Below are positions 36,711-49,773 of a DNA stretch of 64,000 nt, piece by piece. Both the position numbers and the translations under genes were made by a program. The notes beneath the pieces are model-generated. The model ran no database searches. It was not told the DNA's origin and was given only the letters and a program-made list of their open reading frames with translations. The DNA comes from Bacillus massilinigeriensis. Lineage in GTDB: Bacteria; Bacillota; Bacilli; Bacillales; Cytobacillaceae. The stretch's first letter is position 1, and every line of letters begins with the position of its first letter. The DNA is taken from NCBI RefSeq assembly GCF_900117315.1, contig NZ_LT630337.1, positions 3,411,404-3,475,403 of the forward strand. The letters are read 5' to 3'.

Positions 36711-38218
36711 TACGCCGCCTCCTTCTGTTCATTCACATCTAGTATGGATTGATCCCATTTAAATTTCATGAACAATAATCCAATACTGAATGCTACAATC
36801 GCCACCAGCCATCCAGAATAGATAAGGAAGCTAGTTGGATAACCTCCATAGTTATCTTTCACAACTGAAATGATGTTTTGTATAGTCATAAAGCCCAAGA
36901 TGATTGGCGTGACTACTCCCAGGCATAGTCTCCACTTTGTTCCTATCATTATGTCTGAAACACTATTGGCATGTAATTGGAGTGGCTTTAATTGTTTTAG
37001 AACCCATGCAACAAGAACCACCTCTGTTAAACCTGTTAAAACAACACCAAATTGATTGATAAAGTAATCAACCGAATCTAAAATATACAAACCACTATGT
37101 GTTGCAAACAAGATTGAAAAAACGGCAGACAAGCCACCACCAAACATGAGCGCTTTCGTTCTTGACATTTTAAATTTCTCTTGTATCCCAGCCACATACG
37201 TTTCTACAATAGAAATCATGGAGGTTAGCCCTGCTAACGTAAGACAGCCAAAGAAGGCAAAGCCAAAAAATCCATTAAACGCTGGGAATTCGTTAATTAT
37301 CTTTGGAAAGACAACAAATGCCAACCCCACTCCTGCAGATACAACCTCATTAACTGGAACATTTTGCTGATTTGCCATAAACCCAAGTGCAGCAAATACA
37401 CCAATTCCAGAGAGTAATTCAAATCCTGAGTTTGCAAAACCAGTAATAAATGCACTATTCGTAATTTCTGTTTTCTTTGGTAAATAGCTTGAATAAGTAA
37501 TCATGATAGCAAACCCGATAGATAAGCTAAAGAATATTTGCCCATAGGCAGCAACCCATACCTTCGGATTTGCGATTAAAGCCCAATTCGGCTTAAAGAA
37601 TGCTTCTAATCCTTGGGTTGCACCTTCAAGGGACAATGCACGAATCACAATAATTAAAAACAAGATAATTAAGGTTGGGAGCATGACTTTGTTTGCTTTT
37701 TCTATTCCCTTCTTTACACCCTTAAATAATACGGATAGGGTCACTACCCAAACAAGAATGAGGGGAATTAGTACCCCAGGAACCACTCCACCGATTTCAC
37801 CGGGAGTCTCTGCTAGCTTTAAATAGCTTCCATAAAGGAATCCCTCTGGATCCTTACCCCAATTTAAATTAAATGAGAAGATGGAATATGACATAGACCA
37901 TGCAATGATCGCCGCATAATAGGTTGAGATAACAAATGTAATCGCAAGCTGCCACCAACCAAGCCATTCTGTTTTTTTATTTAATCTGGAAAACGTTAAT
38001 GGCGAAGAACCCCGAAATTTATGTCCCAGTGTAAATTCCATAATTAACAATGGAATTCCAGCAGTTAATAGCGCAAAGAGATATGGAAGAAAAAAGGCAC
38101 CGCCACCATTTTCATATGCAACAGCGGGAAATCTCCAAATATTTCCTAGGCCAATTGCTGAACCAATTGCTGCTAAAATAAATCCTGACCTTGTTCCCCA
38201 CTCTTGACGTTTATTCAT
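36710..38218 (-). CDS. Sodium-dependent NSS-family amino acid transporter
   Basis: Integral membrane symporter of 502 aa with about 12 helices, of the neurotransmitter:sodium symporter family. The signature TM1 GSAIGLGNIWRFPAVAYENGGG is visible in part at residues 18-30, and unwound TM6 lies in the YGQIFFSLSIGFAIMITYSS region. Association with a MetS-like small subunit suggests a methionine/alanine importer, though B. subtilis paralogues (YocR, YhdH) are uncharacterised. ATG follows GTAGGAGGAATT. The upstream 280 bases are very AT-rich and contain no riboswitch that I can see. Confidence 0.88.
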   Translation of the reverse strand: MNKRQEWGTRSGFILAAIGSAIGLGNIWRFPAVAYENGGGAFFLPYLFALLTAGIPLLIMEFTLGHKFRGSSPLTFSRLNKKTEWLGWWQLAITFVISTYYAAIIAWSMSYSIFSFNLNWGKDPEGFLYGSYLKLAETPGEIGGVVPGVLIPLILVWVVTLSVLFKGVKKGIEKANKVMLPTLIILFLIIVIRALSLEGATQGLEAFFKPNWALIANPKVWVAAYGQIFFSLSIGFAIMITYSSYLPKKTEITNSAFITGFANSGFELLSGIGVFAALGFMANQQNVPVNEVVSAGVGLAFVVFPKIINEFPAFNGFFGFAFFGCLTLAGLTSMISIVETYVAGIQEKFKMSRTKALMFGGGLSAVFSILFATHSGLYILDSVDYFINQFGVVLTGLTEVVLVAWVLKQLKPLQLHANSVSDIMIGTKWRLCLGVVTPIILGFMTIQNIISVVKDNYGGYPTSFLIYSGWLVAIVAFSIGLLFMKFKWDQSILDVNEQKEAA

Positions 38219-38437
38219 TTTGTTAATTCCTCCTACAGTTGAAAAAACTATATTTTCTGATTTTTTTGTATAATATAAATTATTATAAAAGACTATTTTA
38301 TATATGTCAAAATAATATTTTGTGACATTATTTCGAATTGATTTATTTATCTGTATAATTTTTTATTTAGTTTGTTGTAAATTTTATTATAATTAAATAG
38401 TTTTTATATTATATAAAGAATTATTTTGTCGAAAAAA

Positions 38438-38477
38438 GGAGTGTCCCACAAGGTGTCAAGCACCTGTGGGACACTCC
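38438..38477 (-). terminator. Intrinsic terminator of the HD-GYP gene
   Basis: A 13-bp perfect stem (38438-38450 with 38465-38477) with an inner AGGTG/CACC part is followed by TTTTTTCG on the minus strand. Confidence 0.85.
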
Positions 38478-38494
38478 CTCATCAATTCTCATCG

Positions 38495-39583
38495 TTATTG
38501 TAGTGTTGTATCACAATTTGTAATTACAACCGAAAGTTCAACTGATAAATCTACATCATATGGTTTAACCTTTTTTCCATTTTCCTCTAGTATACGTACA
38601 ATTGGACGATCACTGAGTCCGACATTCTGTCTTGAAACAACGCCCTTTCTTCCATCACTTAATTCAACTGTAATACCAATAGGATAGATGGCCACTGCCC
38701 TTCGAAAGGCTTCCACTATGTGGGTTTCAAATAAGTTTTCTACCCCTGAATATAATATCTCTAACCCCTCATGAGGCAGCATCGCTCTTCGATAGATTCG
38801 ATTCGAGGTAACAGCATCGAATACATCTGCTACGGCAATGATTTTTCCAAAAGGATGAATTTCCTTTCTTGAAAGCCCTCTTGGGTAGCCAGAGCCATCG
38901 AGCCTTTCATGATGCTGAAATGCACAATGGGCTACTAATAATGGAATAGTGGACACATTTCTTAAGATTTGGAATCCCTCTTCAGCGTGTGTTTTAACTA
39001 CTTCAAATTCATCCTTAGTCAATTTTCCTGGTTTAAGTAATATTTCAGATGGGATTTTCATTTTCCCGATATCATGGAGGATTGCACCCATTCCTAATAT
39101 CTCCAGCTCCCTAGGTGCTAATTTCAATTCCATGCCAATAGCTAAAGAATACAAGGTAACATTTAAAGAATGAGTAAAAGTATACTTGTCATAAGAAAAA
39201 ACATCGGTTAATAGTGTTATCAAATCATCATTATTTTGAATTTCTAAGAGTAATTGTCGAATGATCGCTTTGAATTGTCTTGCAGATTTCTCAATGACGA
39301 ATGCACTCTCTAAATAGGATTCATTCTGAACCTCAATAAAGGTTGATTCGATGGTTCTAATGGATTCATTCCTGAGTTTATCAGATATAGAGCTTTTATA
39401 GACTATATCTTCTGTATTTTCATCTTTTATGTATAGATAAGGAACTCCGAGCAATAGGAGTCGTTCAATCAACTTATCTTTCAGTTCCACACCCTCATTA
39501 AGGAGTACTTGGCCTTTTTCATTGTATATTGATTTTGCAAGGATTGTTCCCGGTAGTACTGATGCAGTCTCAACAAGTCTCAT
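38495..39583 (-). CDS. HD-GYP domain protein, probable cyclic-di-GMP phosphodiesterase
   Basis: A 362-residue cytosolic protein. An N-terminal region of about 110 residues without a recognisable sensor or receiver domain precedes a complete HD-GYP domain: HSLNVTLYSLAIG, LHDIGKMKIP, VKTHAEEGFQIL, FQHHERLDGSGYP and VADVFDAVTSNR. All metal and substrate residues of active HD-GYP enzymes are present, so hydrolysis of cyclic di-nucleotides is likely. A C-terminal extension (KGVVSRQNVGLSDRPIV) may be a PilZ-like or other small domain. ATG follows AGTTAGGAGAAAATC. Monocistronic. Confidence 0.88.
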   Translation of the reverse strand: MRLVETASVLPGTILAKSIYNEKGQVLLNEGVELKDKLIERLLLLGVPYLYIKDENTEDIVYKSSISDKLRNESIRTIESTFIEVQNESYLESAFVIEKSARQFKAIIRQLLLEIQNNDDLITLLTDVFSYDKYTFTHSLNVTLYSLAIGMELKLAPRELEILGMGAILHDIGKMKIPSEILLKPGKLTKDEFEVVKTHAEEGFQILRNVSTIPLLVAHCAFQHHERLDGSGYPRGLSRKEIHPFGKIIAVADVFDAVTSNRIYRRAMLPHEGLEILYSGVENLFETHIVEAFRRAVAIYPIGITVELSDGRKGVVSRQNVGLSDRPIVRILEENGKKVKPYDVDLSVELSVVITNCDTTLQ

Positions 39584-39820
39584 GATTTTCTCCTAACTTT
39601 ATTTACAAATAAAATATTGCAATTTTCGACATTCTTCTGCTTATTTTTACAATAACTTTGTTATATAACACTGACAACACGACTTTATACCTATTTTTCA
39701 ATATTTTTTTGAAGTATTATTTTTGAAAGGATTGTATATATTTCAATTCAATAATTCCGTATTTGGGTATTTTTGAAAAAAACGCAAATCCAATTACTGA
39801 TAAAATAAAATAAATAAAAA

Positions 39821-39842
39821 GGCCTGCCTATTTAAGCAAGCC
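39821..39842 (-). terminator. Intrinsic terminator of yunC
   Basis: GGCTTGC pairs with GCAGGCC (one mismatch) and is followed by TTTTTATTTATTTT on the minus strand. Confidence 0.75.
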
Positions 39843-39850
39843 CATGTTAT

Positions 39851-40153
39851 TCAAACCATCTTAAGTAAAGCATCTCTTCCAATCATTCCTTTATAAATCC
39901 CTAAAGTCTCTGCTTCATAGGTTACAGATTCCAAGGGTGCTTCTAACAACTGTTCAATAGTTTTGACTCCAACCGCTCTTCCAGCAATTACTTTTCTCTC
40001 TTTTAATTTTTCATTTAGTAATGCTACATCCAATGCACCACACATAATATAACCCTTATCATTTGTAACCACGAGTAAGTTAGTCTTTGGTAATTGGACT
40101 GAAACACAAATAAACGTATAGCCTTCTATATTTATTGGATACAGATCAATCAT
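39851..40153 (-). CDS. yunC: YunC, DUF1805 protein
   Basis: A 100-residue soluble protein with the DUF1805 hallmarks TNDKGYIMCGALDVALLNEK cut to its core here, RKVIAGRAVGVKTIEQLLEA and the closing GRDALLKMV. The structure of the family is known but its function is not. It lies directly downstream of yunD in the same direction (57 bases), suggesting co-transcription. ATG follows GGGAGCATGGAAGA. Confidence 0.88.
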   Translation of the reverse strand: MIDLYPINIEGYTFICVSVQLPKTNLLVVTNDKGYIMCGALDVALLNEKLKERKVIAGRAVGVKTIEQLLEAPLESVTYEAETLGIYKGMIGRDALLKMV

Positions 40154-40210
40154 TCTTCCATGCTCCCTTCATCATCATCTTATGAAGACAAGGGGTAAAA
40201 GGTGAGGGGA

Positions 40211-41569
40211 TTACCCTTGAAATGTACTAATCAGCTTCCATTTTAAGATATCCCGTAAAAACTCAGGAAAGAAGAAGGTTTTATTTTTAGCCCTTTTTAT
40301 TTCTGGGAAAAACATTCCGAATGTATACATATCTGGAATGGCGACCCGATACCTTCTATCTCCCTCTAATTCTGATGATTGAATACGGAAGTTAAAACCA
40401 CTTTTCAACTTCTCTATTTCTATTCCTTCATAAACCATCTCACCCATGAAGGTTCCACGAAAACCAAATCCTTTAATTTTGAGATCGGGCCATTCTTCAT
40501 CCTGGGATTGAATTAGCACTTCCTTTAACTCATTGCCCGTTAAGTTGACAACACATGGATTAATTGGATGTGGGCATATGGTTAATAAATCAAAATCTGA
40601 GACTGCCCCCGACTTCATGTCTTGTAAAATCATTCCTTCATTAATAAATGCACAATCTGCCTTGCACCAATCTTTTAATGCCTGACAAAGTATAAGTGAA
40701 AGATTAGATTTCGTTCCTTTAATCGGCGGGATATTTAAGAATACTTGGCTTAGTTGTTCCTTTCCCTCCGCATACCAAAAGTCAATCATTTTTGTTTCAT
40801 TGTCCACAGGTGGTAAATCATTTGTATCGTAAAGAATAGCCTCTTTAGACACTATTCTCTTATCATCAATAGTTAACGTTACGTGACCAACAAACATTCC
40901 ATATTTTCCTGCAGCCGCTAACAACGTGTGATTAACCAATTTCCCTGTATGTAATATATGATGTGTATGTGCCCCGAGTATCACATCAATCTCAGGGAAC
41001 TCCTCGGCTAGCCTTTCGTCATCATGTATTCCTAAATGAGATAATAAGACAATGGCATCACATCGATTTTTTAAAGTGTCTAAAAGCCTTTTAAGCTCTG
41101 AAAATGGTTCTGATAAATTCCAGCCTAATAAACTGTAAAAATGAGAAAAAAAAGCCGTTAATCCAATGACAGCAATCCTACAATCATTATTAGTTACATA
41201 AACCCTATAGGGAGTTGCCCAATCAGGAATATTCCCCTCATTATTAAATAAGTTCGCAATGATTACATCAAATTGAGCATGACCGTACATATGATCAAGA
41301 TCTTCATAAGGGAGAGTAATTCCCTCGTTATTTCCGATTGTCACTGCTGTATACCCAGACTCATTTAATATATCTGTATTTCCCTTTCCCCTTGTTGCAT
41401 CAGAATAGGGATGATAGCGGTCCATATGATCCCCGATATCAAATATGTAGCATTCTTCTCCTGCTTCTTTATGAAGTTCTTTTCGATCAAGGAGAAGCTT
41501 TTGAATCCTTGGCCAATGTTCAAAATGGCTATGAACATCATTTGTATGATAAATATGGATCCTTTCCAT
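40211..41569 (-). CDS. yunD: YunD, 5'-nucleotidase/metallophosphatase
   Basis: A 452-residue metallophosphoesterase of the UshA/5'-nucleotidase family but without a signal peptide, hence cytosolic. Metal ligands are visible in YHTNDVHSHFEHW (residues 7-19), FDIGDHMDRYHP (about 44-55), VTIGNNEGI (about 76-84, GNxE in place of the usual GNHE), LLSHLGIHDD (about 178) and DVILGAHTHHIL (about 195-206). The C-terminal substrate domain begins near 285. Histidine of GNHE is replaced by Asn, which is worth noting. ATG follows AGGGGAAGAG. Confidence 0.85.
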   Translation of the reverse strand: MERIHIYHTNDVHSHFEHWPRIQKLLLDRKELHKEAGEECYIFDIGDHMDRYHPYSDATRGKGNTDILNESGYTAVTIGNNEGITLPYEDLDHMYGHAQFDVIIANLFNNEGNIPDWATPYRVYVTNNDCRIAVIGLTAFFSHFYSLLGWNLSEPFSELKRLLDTLKNRCDAIVLLSHLGIHDDERLAEEFPEIDVILGAHTHHILHTGKLVNHTLLAAAGKYGMFVGHVTLTIDDKRIVSKEAILYDTNDLPPVDNETKMIDFWYAEGKEQLSQVFLNIPPIKGTKSNLSLILCQALKDWCKADCAFINEGMILQDMKSGAVSDFDLLTICPHPINPCVVNLTGNELKEVLIQSQDEEWPDLKIKGFGFRGTFMGEMVYEGIEIEKLKSGFNFRIQSSELEGDRRYRVAIPDMYTFGMFFPEIKRAKNKTFFFPEFLRDILKWKLISTFQG

Positions 41570-41713
41570 ACCAACTCTTCCCCTTTTTCTAGAAAAAATA
41601 TGATCCTACCTTAAGTATATACTTGAGTTTCCTCTATTATATTTGATATTCGTTTGAAATGAAAAACAAAAGAGGTATGGACAGAAATTGCCGAATCAAA
41701 ACAAAAAAAAGCC

Positions 41714-41738
41714 CCCAGGGTGGTCAAACCACCTGAGG
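41714..41738 (-). terminator. Intrinsic terminator of the suf operon
   Basis: CAGGTGG pairs with CCACCCTG around a short loop and is followed by eight T residues on the minus strand just after sufB. Confidence 0.8.
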
Positions 41739-41752
41739 ACTGAATAAGTACA

Positions 41753-43150
41753 TTAACCAATAGACCCTTCCATTTCGAACTTGATGAGTCTATTCATTTC
41801 AACCGCATATTCCATTGGAAGTTCCTTTGTAAATGGTTCAATAAAGCCCATAACAATCATTTCCGTTGCTTCCGCTTCAGAAACTCCACGGCTCATTAAA
41901 TAGAATAATTGTTCTTCCGATACTTTAGATACCTTTGCCTCATGCTCTAGTGAGATATTATCATTTAATATTTCATTATATGGTATCGTATCAGAAGTTG
42001 ATTTATTATCCATGATTAACGTGTCACATTCAATATTTGAACGTGCTCCGTCAGCTTTACGTCCAAAATGCACCATTCCACGATAGGTTACCTTCCCACC
42101 TTGTTTTGAGATGGATTTTGATACAATCGTTGAAGAAGTATTTGGTGCCAAATGAATCATTTTTGCTCCTGCATCCTGGTGCTGACCTTTACCAGCAATT
42201 GCGATAGATAAAGTCATTCCACGTGCGCCTTCTCCTTTTAAAATAACAGCCGGGTATTTCATCGTTAATTTTGAGCCGATATTTCCATCTACCCATTCCA
42301 TCGTTGCATTTGCTTCACAAACGGCACGCTTGGTCACAAGGTTATATACGTTGTTTGCCCAGTTTTGAATTGTTGTGTAACGGCAATAAGCATCTTTTTT
42401 GATGATGATTTCGACAACTGCGCTATGCAGGGAGTTTGTTGTATAAACTGGTGCTGTACACCCTTCTACATAGTGAACATGCGCCCCTTCATCTACTATT
42501 ATCAATGTCCGTTCAAATTGACCCATATTTTCTGAGTTAATACGGAAGTAAGCCTGTAAAGGAGTTTCAACCTTGACACCTTTAGGCACATAAATAAAGG
42601 ATCCACCTGACCAAACAGCAGAGTTTAAGGCTGCAAATTTATTGTCAGTTGGTGGGATAACCTTTGCCCAATGCTCACGGAAAATCTCTTCATTTTCCTT
42701 CAATGCTGAATCTGTATCCTTAAAGACTATTCCTAACGCTTCTAGGTCCTCTTGCATGTTATGATAAACTACTTCAGATTCATATTGTGCAGAAACCCCT
42801 GCTAAATATTTTTGTTCAGCTTCTGGAATTCCCAATTTATCAAATGTTTGCTTAATTTCTTCCGGTACTTCATCCCATGACTTCTCAGCTTTCTCGGAAG
42901 GTTTCACATAATAAGTTATTTCATCAAAATTTAAGGATGATAAGTCTCCACCCCATTGAGGCATAGGCATATTATAAAAATGCTCTAATGATTTCAAGCG
43001 GAAATCCGTCATCCACTGTGGTTCTTCCTTCATCTTTGAAATTTCCTCAACAATCTCACGTGTTAAACCACGCTTGGAGCGGAAAATGGAAACATCCTTA
43101 TCGGCAAAACCATATTTATAATCACCGATCTCAGGCATTTTTTTCGCCAT
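41753..43150 (-). CDS. sufB: Fe-S cluster assembly scaffold SufB
   Basis: A 465-residue SufB, part of the SufBC2D complex on which Fe-S clusters are built. It has the FeS assembly fold with [36 protein letters not shown] with the conserved cysteine near 245, and [20 protein letters not shown] cut at its core followed by the C-terminal [15 protein letters not shown]-type motif ([11 protein letters not shown]). ATG follows GGAGGAACACGACG. Last gene of sufCDSUB, separated from sufU by 57 bases. Confidence 0.97.
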   Translation of the reverse strand: MAKKMPEIGDYKYGFADKDVSIFRSKRGLTREIVEEISKMKEEPQWMTDFRLKSLEHFYNMPMPQWGGDLSSLNFDEITYYVKPSEKAEKSWDEVPEEIKQTFDKLGIPEAEQKYLAGVSAQYESEVVYHNMQEDLEALGIVFKDTDSALKENEEIFREHWAKVIPPTDNKFAALNSAVWSGGSFIYVPKGVKVETPLQAYFRINSENMGQFERTLIIVDEGAHVHYVEGCTAPVYTTNSLHSAVVEIIIKKDAYCRYTTIQNWANNVYNLVTKRAVCEANATMEWVDGNIGSKLTMKYPAVILKGEGARGMTLSIAIAGKGQHQDAGAKMIHLAPNTSSTIVSKSISKQGGKVTYRGMVHFGRKADGARSNIECDTLIMDNKSTSDTIPYNEILNDNISLEHEAKVSKVSEEQLFYLMSRGVSEAEATEMIVMGFIEPFTKELPMEYAVEMNRLIKFEMEGSIG

Positions 43151-43207
43151 CGTCGTGTTCCTCCATTCTTATTAGGCTATGGAACAAACTATTCCCATTT
43201 ACCAATA

Positions 43208-46177
<2,970 letters not shown>

Positions 46178-46194
46178 TATGATCCCCCTTGCTC

Positions 46195-46977
46195 TTATTC
46201 CTGCTCAACTAATTCGTCTTCAATGCCAAGTTCCTTCTTAATCCAATCGTAGCCTTCAGCTTCTAGACGTTGTGCAAGCTCAGGACCACCAGTCTTCACG
46301 ATACGACCTTGCATCATTACATGAACCACATCTGGCGTAATGTAGTTTAATAAACGCTGATAGTGGGTAATAACTAAGCAGCCGAAATCTTCACCACGCA
46401 TTTGGTTAATACCTTTTGAAACAACCTTTAATGCATCGATATCGAGACCTGAGTCGATTTCATCTAAGATGGCAATCTTAGGCTCAATCATCATAAGTTG
46501 AAGGATTTCGTTACGTTTCTTTTCTCCACCCGAGAACCCTTCATTTAAATAACGTTGTGCCATATCTTGATCCATTTCGAGGAAATCCATTGTTTCATCC
46601 ATCTTGCGAATAAACTTCATTAAAGAGATTTGATTTCCTTCTTCTCTACGACTATTTATTGCTGAACGTAAAAAGTCGGCATTTGTTACACCGCTAATTT
46701 CACTTGGATATTGCATAGCTAGGAAAAGGCCAGCACGAGCTCTTTCGTCCACTTCCATGTCAAGAACATTTTGTCCATCAAGTGTTATGCTTCCGCTAGT
46801 TACCTCGTACTTTGGGTGTCCCATGATAGCAGAAGATAAGGTGGATTTCCCCGTTCCGTTCGGTCCCATGATTGCGTGGATTTCTCCACCCTTTACCTCC
46901 AGGTTGACCCCTTTCAATATTTCCTTCCCTTCAATTGCTACATGAAGGTCTTTAATTGTTAATGTAGATCCCACCAT
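46195..46977 (-). CDS. sufC: SufC ATPase
   Basis: ABC-type ATPase of 260 aa that powers the SufBCD scaffold. Walker A GPNGTGKSTLS is at residues 38-48, the signature FSGGEKKRNEIL near 148 and Walker B IAILDEIDSGLDIDAL near 170. No membrane partner is present, as expected for SufC. First gene of sufCDSUB; ATG follows GGAGGGTAATATTT. The 215-base upstream region holds no obvious Fur or PerR box that I could see. Confidence 0.97.
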   Translation of the reverse strand: MVGSTLTIKDLHVAIEGKEILKGVNLEVKGGEIHAIMGPNGTGKSTLSSAIMGHPKYEVTSGSITLDGQNVLDMEVDERARAGLFLAMQYPSEISGVTNADFLRSAINSRREEGNQISLMKFIRKMDETMDFLEMDQDMAQRYLNEGFSGGEKKRNEILQLMMIEPKIAILDEIDSGLDIDALKVVSKGINQMRGEDFGCLVITHYQRLLNYITPDVVHVMMQGRIVKTGGPELAQRLEAEGYDWIKKELGIEDELVEQE

Positions 46978-47201
46978 AAATATTACCCTCCGTTGTTGTA
47001 TAGAAGTATTGTATTAATTAGCTAAAGTATAAGCTATTTTTTCATTCTCAATCTATTCTCATTACAATCTTATAACAAATTAAATCTATTAGCAACTCTT
47101 TAGCAGTGGAAACTTCCTTCTTTCTGACGGTTATAATTTCTCCTAATCAGATGATTTAATGTAACGTGTATACAGATGATCAATTCCTAGAATAGACAAA
47201 A

Positions 47202-47223
47202 AACCTATCCAGTTGGATAGGCT
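47202..47223 (-). terminator. Intrinsic terminator of metNPQ
   Basis: CCTATCC (47204-47210) pairs with GGATAGG (47215-47221) around AGTT/AACT, followed by TTTTTTG on the minus strand. Confidence 0.85.
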
Positions 47224-47237
47224 TTTAATAGATCTAA

Positions 47238-48074
47238 TTATTCGCTAACTGGTACAACCGCACCTTCATATTTTTCAAGAATAAAGTCTTGGATTTCTTT
47301 TGAATGAAGAACTTCTACCAATGCTTTGATTTCCTCTTTTGTTTCATCGCCTTTTCTTACTGCAACTACGTTTACATATGGAGATTCCTTATCCTCAATG
47401 GCAATGGAATCCTTTAACGGATTTAAGCCAGCGTCAATTGCATAGTTTGAGTTGATTAATACAGCATCGCCTTCATTATTGTTAAAGATTTGTGGTAGTA
47501 AGGATGCTTCATACTCGGTATCAAATTTTAATTTCTTAGGGTTTTCAGCGATATCTTTAACAGTTGCTGCAACTTTATCTACACCATCTTTTAGTTTGAT
47601 TAAACCCTTGCTTTCAAGCATTGTTAAAATACGTCCATGGTCAGCAACGGAGTTACTCATGATGATTGTAGCTCCAGTTGGTAGGTCTTCTAGCTTTTTA
47701 TACTTTTTAGAATAGATTCCAATTGGTTCAATATGAATGCCACCAGCATTAACAAAATCATAACCATTTTCTGCAATTTGTGCTTCTAAGTAAGGAATAT
47801 GTTGGAAATAGTTTGCATCTAACTCTTTTGATTCTAAAGCTTGGTTTGGTAAAACATAATCCTGGAACTTTTTAATATCTAATTCAATACCTTTTTCTTT
47901 AAGAATAGGCTTTGCCTTCTCCAAAATTTCAGCATGTGGAACGTTCGATGCACCAACAACTAATTTCTTTGTTTCATCTGCTTTTCCACCGTCTGATTTA
48001 TCTTCAGCTGTACCGCACGCAGCAGCAACAAGAGCAACTGCAAGAATTAAAATAAGACTAAACCATTTTTTCAT
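47238..48074 (-). CDS. metQ: Methionine-binding lipoprotein MetQ
   Basis: Substrate-binding lipoprotein of 278 aa for the methionine ABC importer. The signal peptide ends in ALVAAACG with the acylated cysteine at residue 20. The NlpA-family core has VVGASNVPHAEILEKAKP, FQDYVLPNQALESKELDANYFQH cut at its start and INSNYAIDAGL. ATG follows AAGGGGAGTTAAAA. Last gene of metNPQ, 12 bases after the permease gene. Confidence 0.94.
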   Translation of the reverse strand: MKKWFSLILILAVALVAAACGTAEDKSDGGKADETKKLVVGASNVPHAEILEKAKPILKEKGIELDIKKFQDYVLPNQALESKELDANYFQHIPYLEAQIAENGYDFVNAGGIHIEPIGIYSKKYKKLEDLPTGATIIMSNSVADHGRILTMLESKGLIKLKDGVDKVAATVKDIAENPKKLKFDTEYEASLLPQIFNNNEGDAVLINSNYAIDAGLNPLKDSIAIEDKESPYVNVVAVRKGDETKEEIKALVEVLHSKEIQDFILEKYEGAVVPVSE

Positions 48075-48086
48075 TTTTAACTCCCC

Positions 48087-48755
48087 TTATCTTTTATCTA
48101 ATTTTGATGTTATATAATCTCCAATAAATTGGAGGATGAAAACAATGATAAGAATTATGATTGTGGCCATTAAGGTAACGTCACTTCTGCCTCTTTGGAA
48201 TCCTTCTAAATAAGCAAGGTTTCCTAATCCACCTGCACCAATAACCCCTGCCATCGCCGTATATCCAACTAAGGCAATAGCGGTGACGGTTATTCCTGAA
48301 ATTAATGCTGGCATGGATTCTGGTAAAAGAACCTTCCATATTATAGTGCTTGTTTTTGCACCCATGGATCTTGCTGCTTCAATGACACCTTTATCAATTT
48401 CCCTTAAACCTATTTCAACCATACGAGCATAGAATGGTGCTGACCCAATGATTAATGCAGGAAGAGCTGCATTTGCACCTATCATAGTTCCTAATAAAAG
48501 CTTCGTAAACGGAATAAGCAATACAATTAATATAATGAAAGGAATCGATCTAAATACATTTACTACAGCACTGGTGACTTTGTTGATCGTCACATTCTGC
48601 CAGATATTTCCCTTTGATGTTAAAAACAGTAATAAACCTAAAATGACTCCCAAAATAAATGTTACCAATACAGAGATACCTGTCATATAAAGGGTTTCTA
48701 TCGTTGCTGACCACATAGCTTCCCAGTCAACATTTGGAAAAAATTTATCTAGCAT
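48087..48755 (-). CDS. metP: Methionine ABC transporter permease MetP (MetI)
   Basis: Permease of 222 aa with five to six membrane helices and the cytoplasmic coupling loop EAARSMGAKTSTIIWKVLLPES (the EAA motif, cut at its ends) near residue 140. It pairs with MetN and MetQ to import methionine. Its start overlaps the end of metN by 11 bases. Assignment is supported by family and by position. Confidence 0.94.
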   Translation of the reverse strand: MLDKFFPNVDWEAMWSATIETLYMTGISVLVTFILGVILGLLLFLTSKGNIWQNVTINKVTSAVVNVFRSIPFIILIVLLIPFTKLLLGTMIGANAALPALIIGSAPFYARMVEIGLREIDKGVIEAARSMGAKTSTIIWKVLLPESMPALISGITVTAIALVGYTAMAGVIGAGGLGNLAYLEGFQRGRSDVTLMATIIILIIVFILQFIGDYITSKLDKR

Positions 48756-49773
48756 TGGTAATCACCTCCACTCCAACCTGCCCAGAACGGATGTATTCAA
48801 TTGCTTTCAATATTTCTTCCTCATCTCCATCTAAATGGATAAACAATGTTCCATACGAACCACTTTGTGTTTGTGATATTTTCCCTTGAAGGATATTAAC
48901 GGTAACATTGTACTTGCGGATAATATTTGTAATGACCGGTTGTTCTGCTGATTCTCCAATAAAACCAAGCTGAACAACTTTTCCCTGAGGATAATTGGCC
49001 AATAAATGATCAACAGTTTCCTTTGTTTCCTCCGGCTCTGTCACCTGTTGTACAAACCTTTTTGTGATGGACTGTTGTGGATTCTTAAACACATCCAGTA
49101 CTGATCCGATTTCTACAATCCTTCCTTCTTCCATAACAGCTACACGATGACATATTTTTCTAATAACATGCATTTCATGGGTTATCAACACAATCGTTAA
49201 TCCAAGTCTTTTATTAATATCCACTAATAGATCAAGAATGGAATCTGTCGTTTGTGGATCAAGCGCTGAGGTTGCTTCATCACATAAGAGAACCTTTGGA
49301 TTATTTGCCAATGCTCTTGCGATTCCGACTCTTTGCTTTTGACCTCCACTAAGCTGAGAAGGATAGGCATCTTCCCTTCCCTCTAATCCTACAAGCTTAA
49401 TCAGCTCATCTACGCGGGTTTTTCTTTCACTTTTTGGAACCCCGGCAATTTCTAGCGGAAAAGCGATATTTTCCTTTACTGTTCTAGACCATAGAAGATT
49501 AAAATGTTGAAAAATCATACTGATTTGCTGTCTTGCCTTTCTTAATTCGCTACCCTTAATTTTGCTTATAAGTTGGTCAGCGACCGTCACAGTACCTTCA
49601 GTAGGTAATTCCAATCCATTTAGCATGCGAATAAGGGTACTTTTCCCAGCTCCACTATAACCAATGACACCAAAAATTTCTCCACTCTTTACTTCAAGAT
49701 TGACATCCTCTACCGCTGTAATTTTTCCATTCTTTGAAGAATAAATCTTTTTTACATTGCTTATTGAGATCAT
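48745..49773 (-). CDS. metN: Methionine ABC transporter ATPase MetN
   Basis: ATPase of 342 aa with Walker A GYSGAGKSTLIRML (about 36-49), the MetN-typical FQHFNLLWSRTV, signature LSGGQKQRVGIARAL (about 138) and Walker B VLLCDEATSALDP. The C-terminal NIL/ACT-like domain (about 260-340) binds methionine for feedback inhibition. I use ATG at 49773, six bases after GGGGTG; GTG at 49782 is inside that site. The operon is preceded by an S-box riboswitch. Confidence 0.95.
   Translation of the reverse strand: MISISNVKKIYSSKNGKITAVEDVNLEVKSGEIFGVIGYSGAGKSTLIRMLNGLELPTEGTVTVADQLISKIKGSELRKARQQISMIFQHFNLLWSRTVKENIAFPLEIAGVPKSERKTRVDELIKLVGLEGREDAYPSQLSGGQKQRVGIARALANNPKVLLCDEATSALDPQTTDSILDLLVDINKRLGLTIVLITHEMHVIRKICHRVAVMEEGRIVEIGSVLDVFKNPQQSITKRFVQQVTEPEETKETVDHLLANYPQGKVVQLGFIGESAEQPVITNIIRKYNVTVNILQGKISQTQSGSYGTLFIHLDGDEEEILKAIEYIRSGQVGVEVITNAR

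Noticed and set aside
38424-38433. TTTTGTCGAA (exact 0A-box) near the HD-GYP terminator
   Set aside because: It lies in the T tract region after a gene end rather than at a promoter, so chance is the better explanation.
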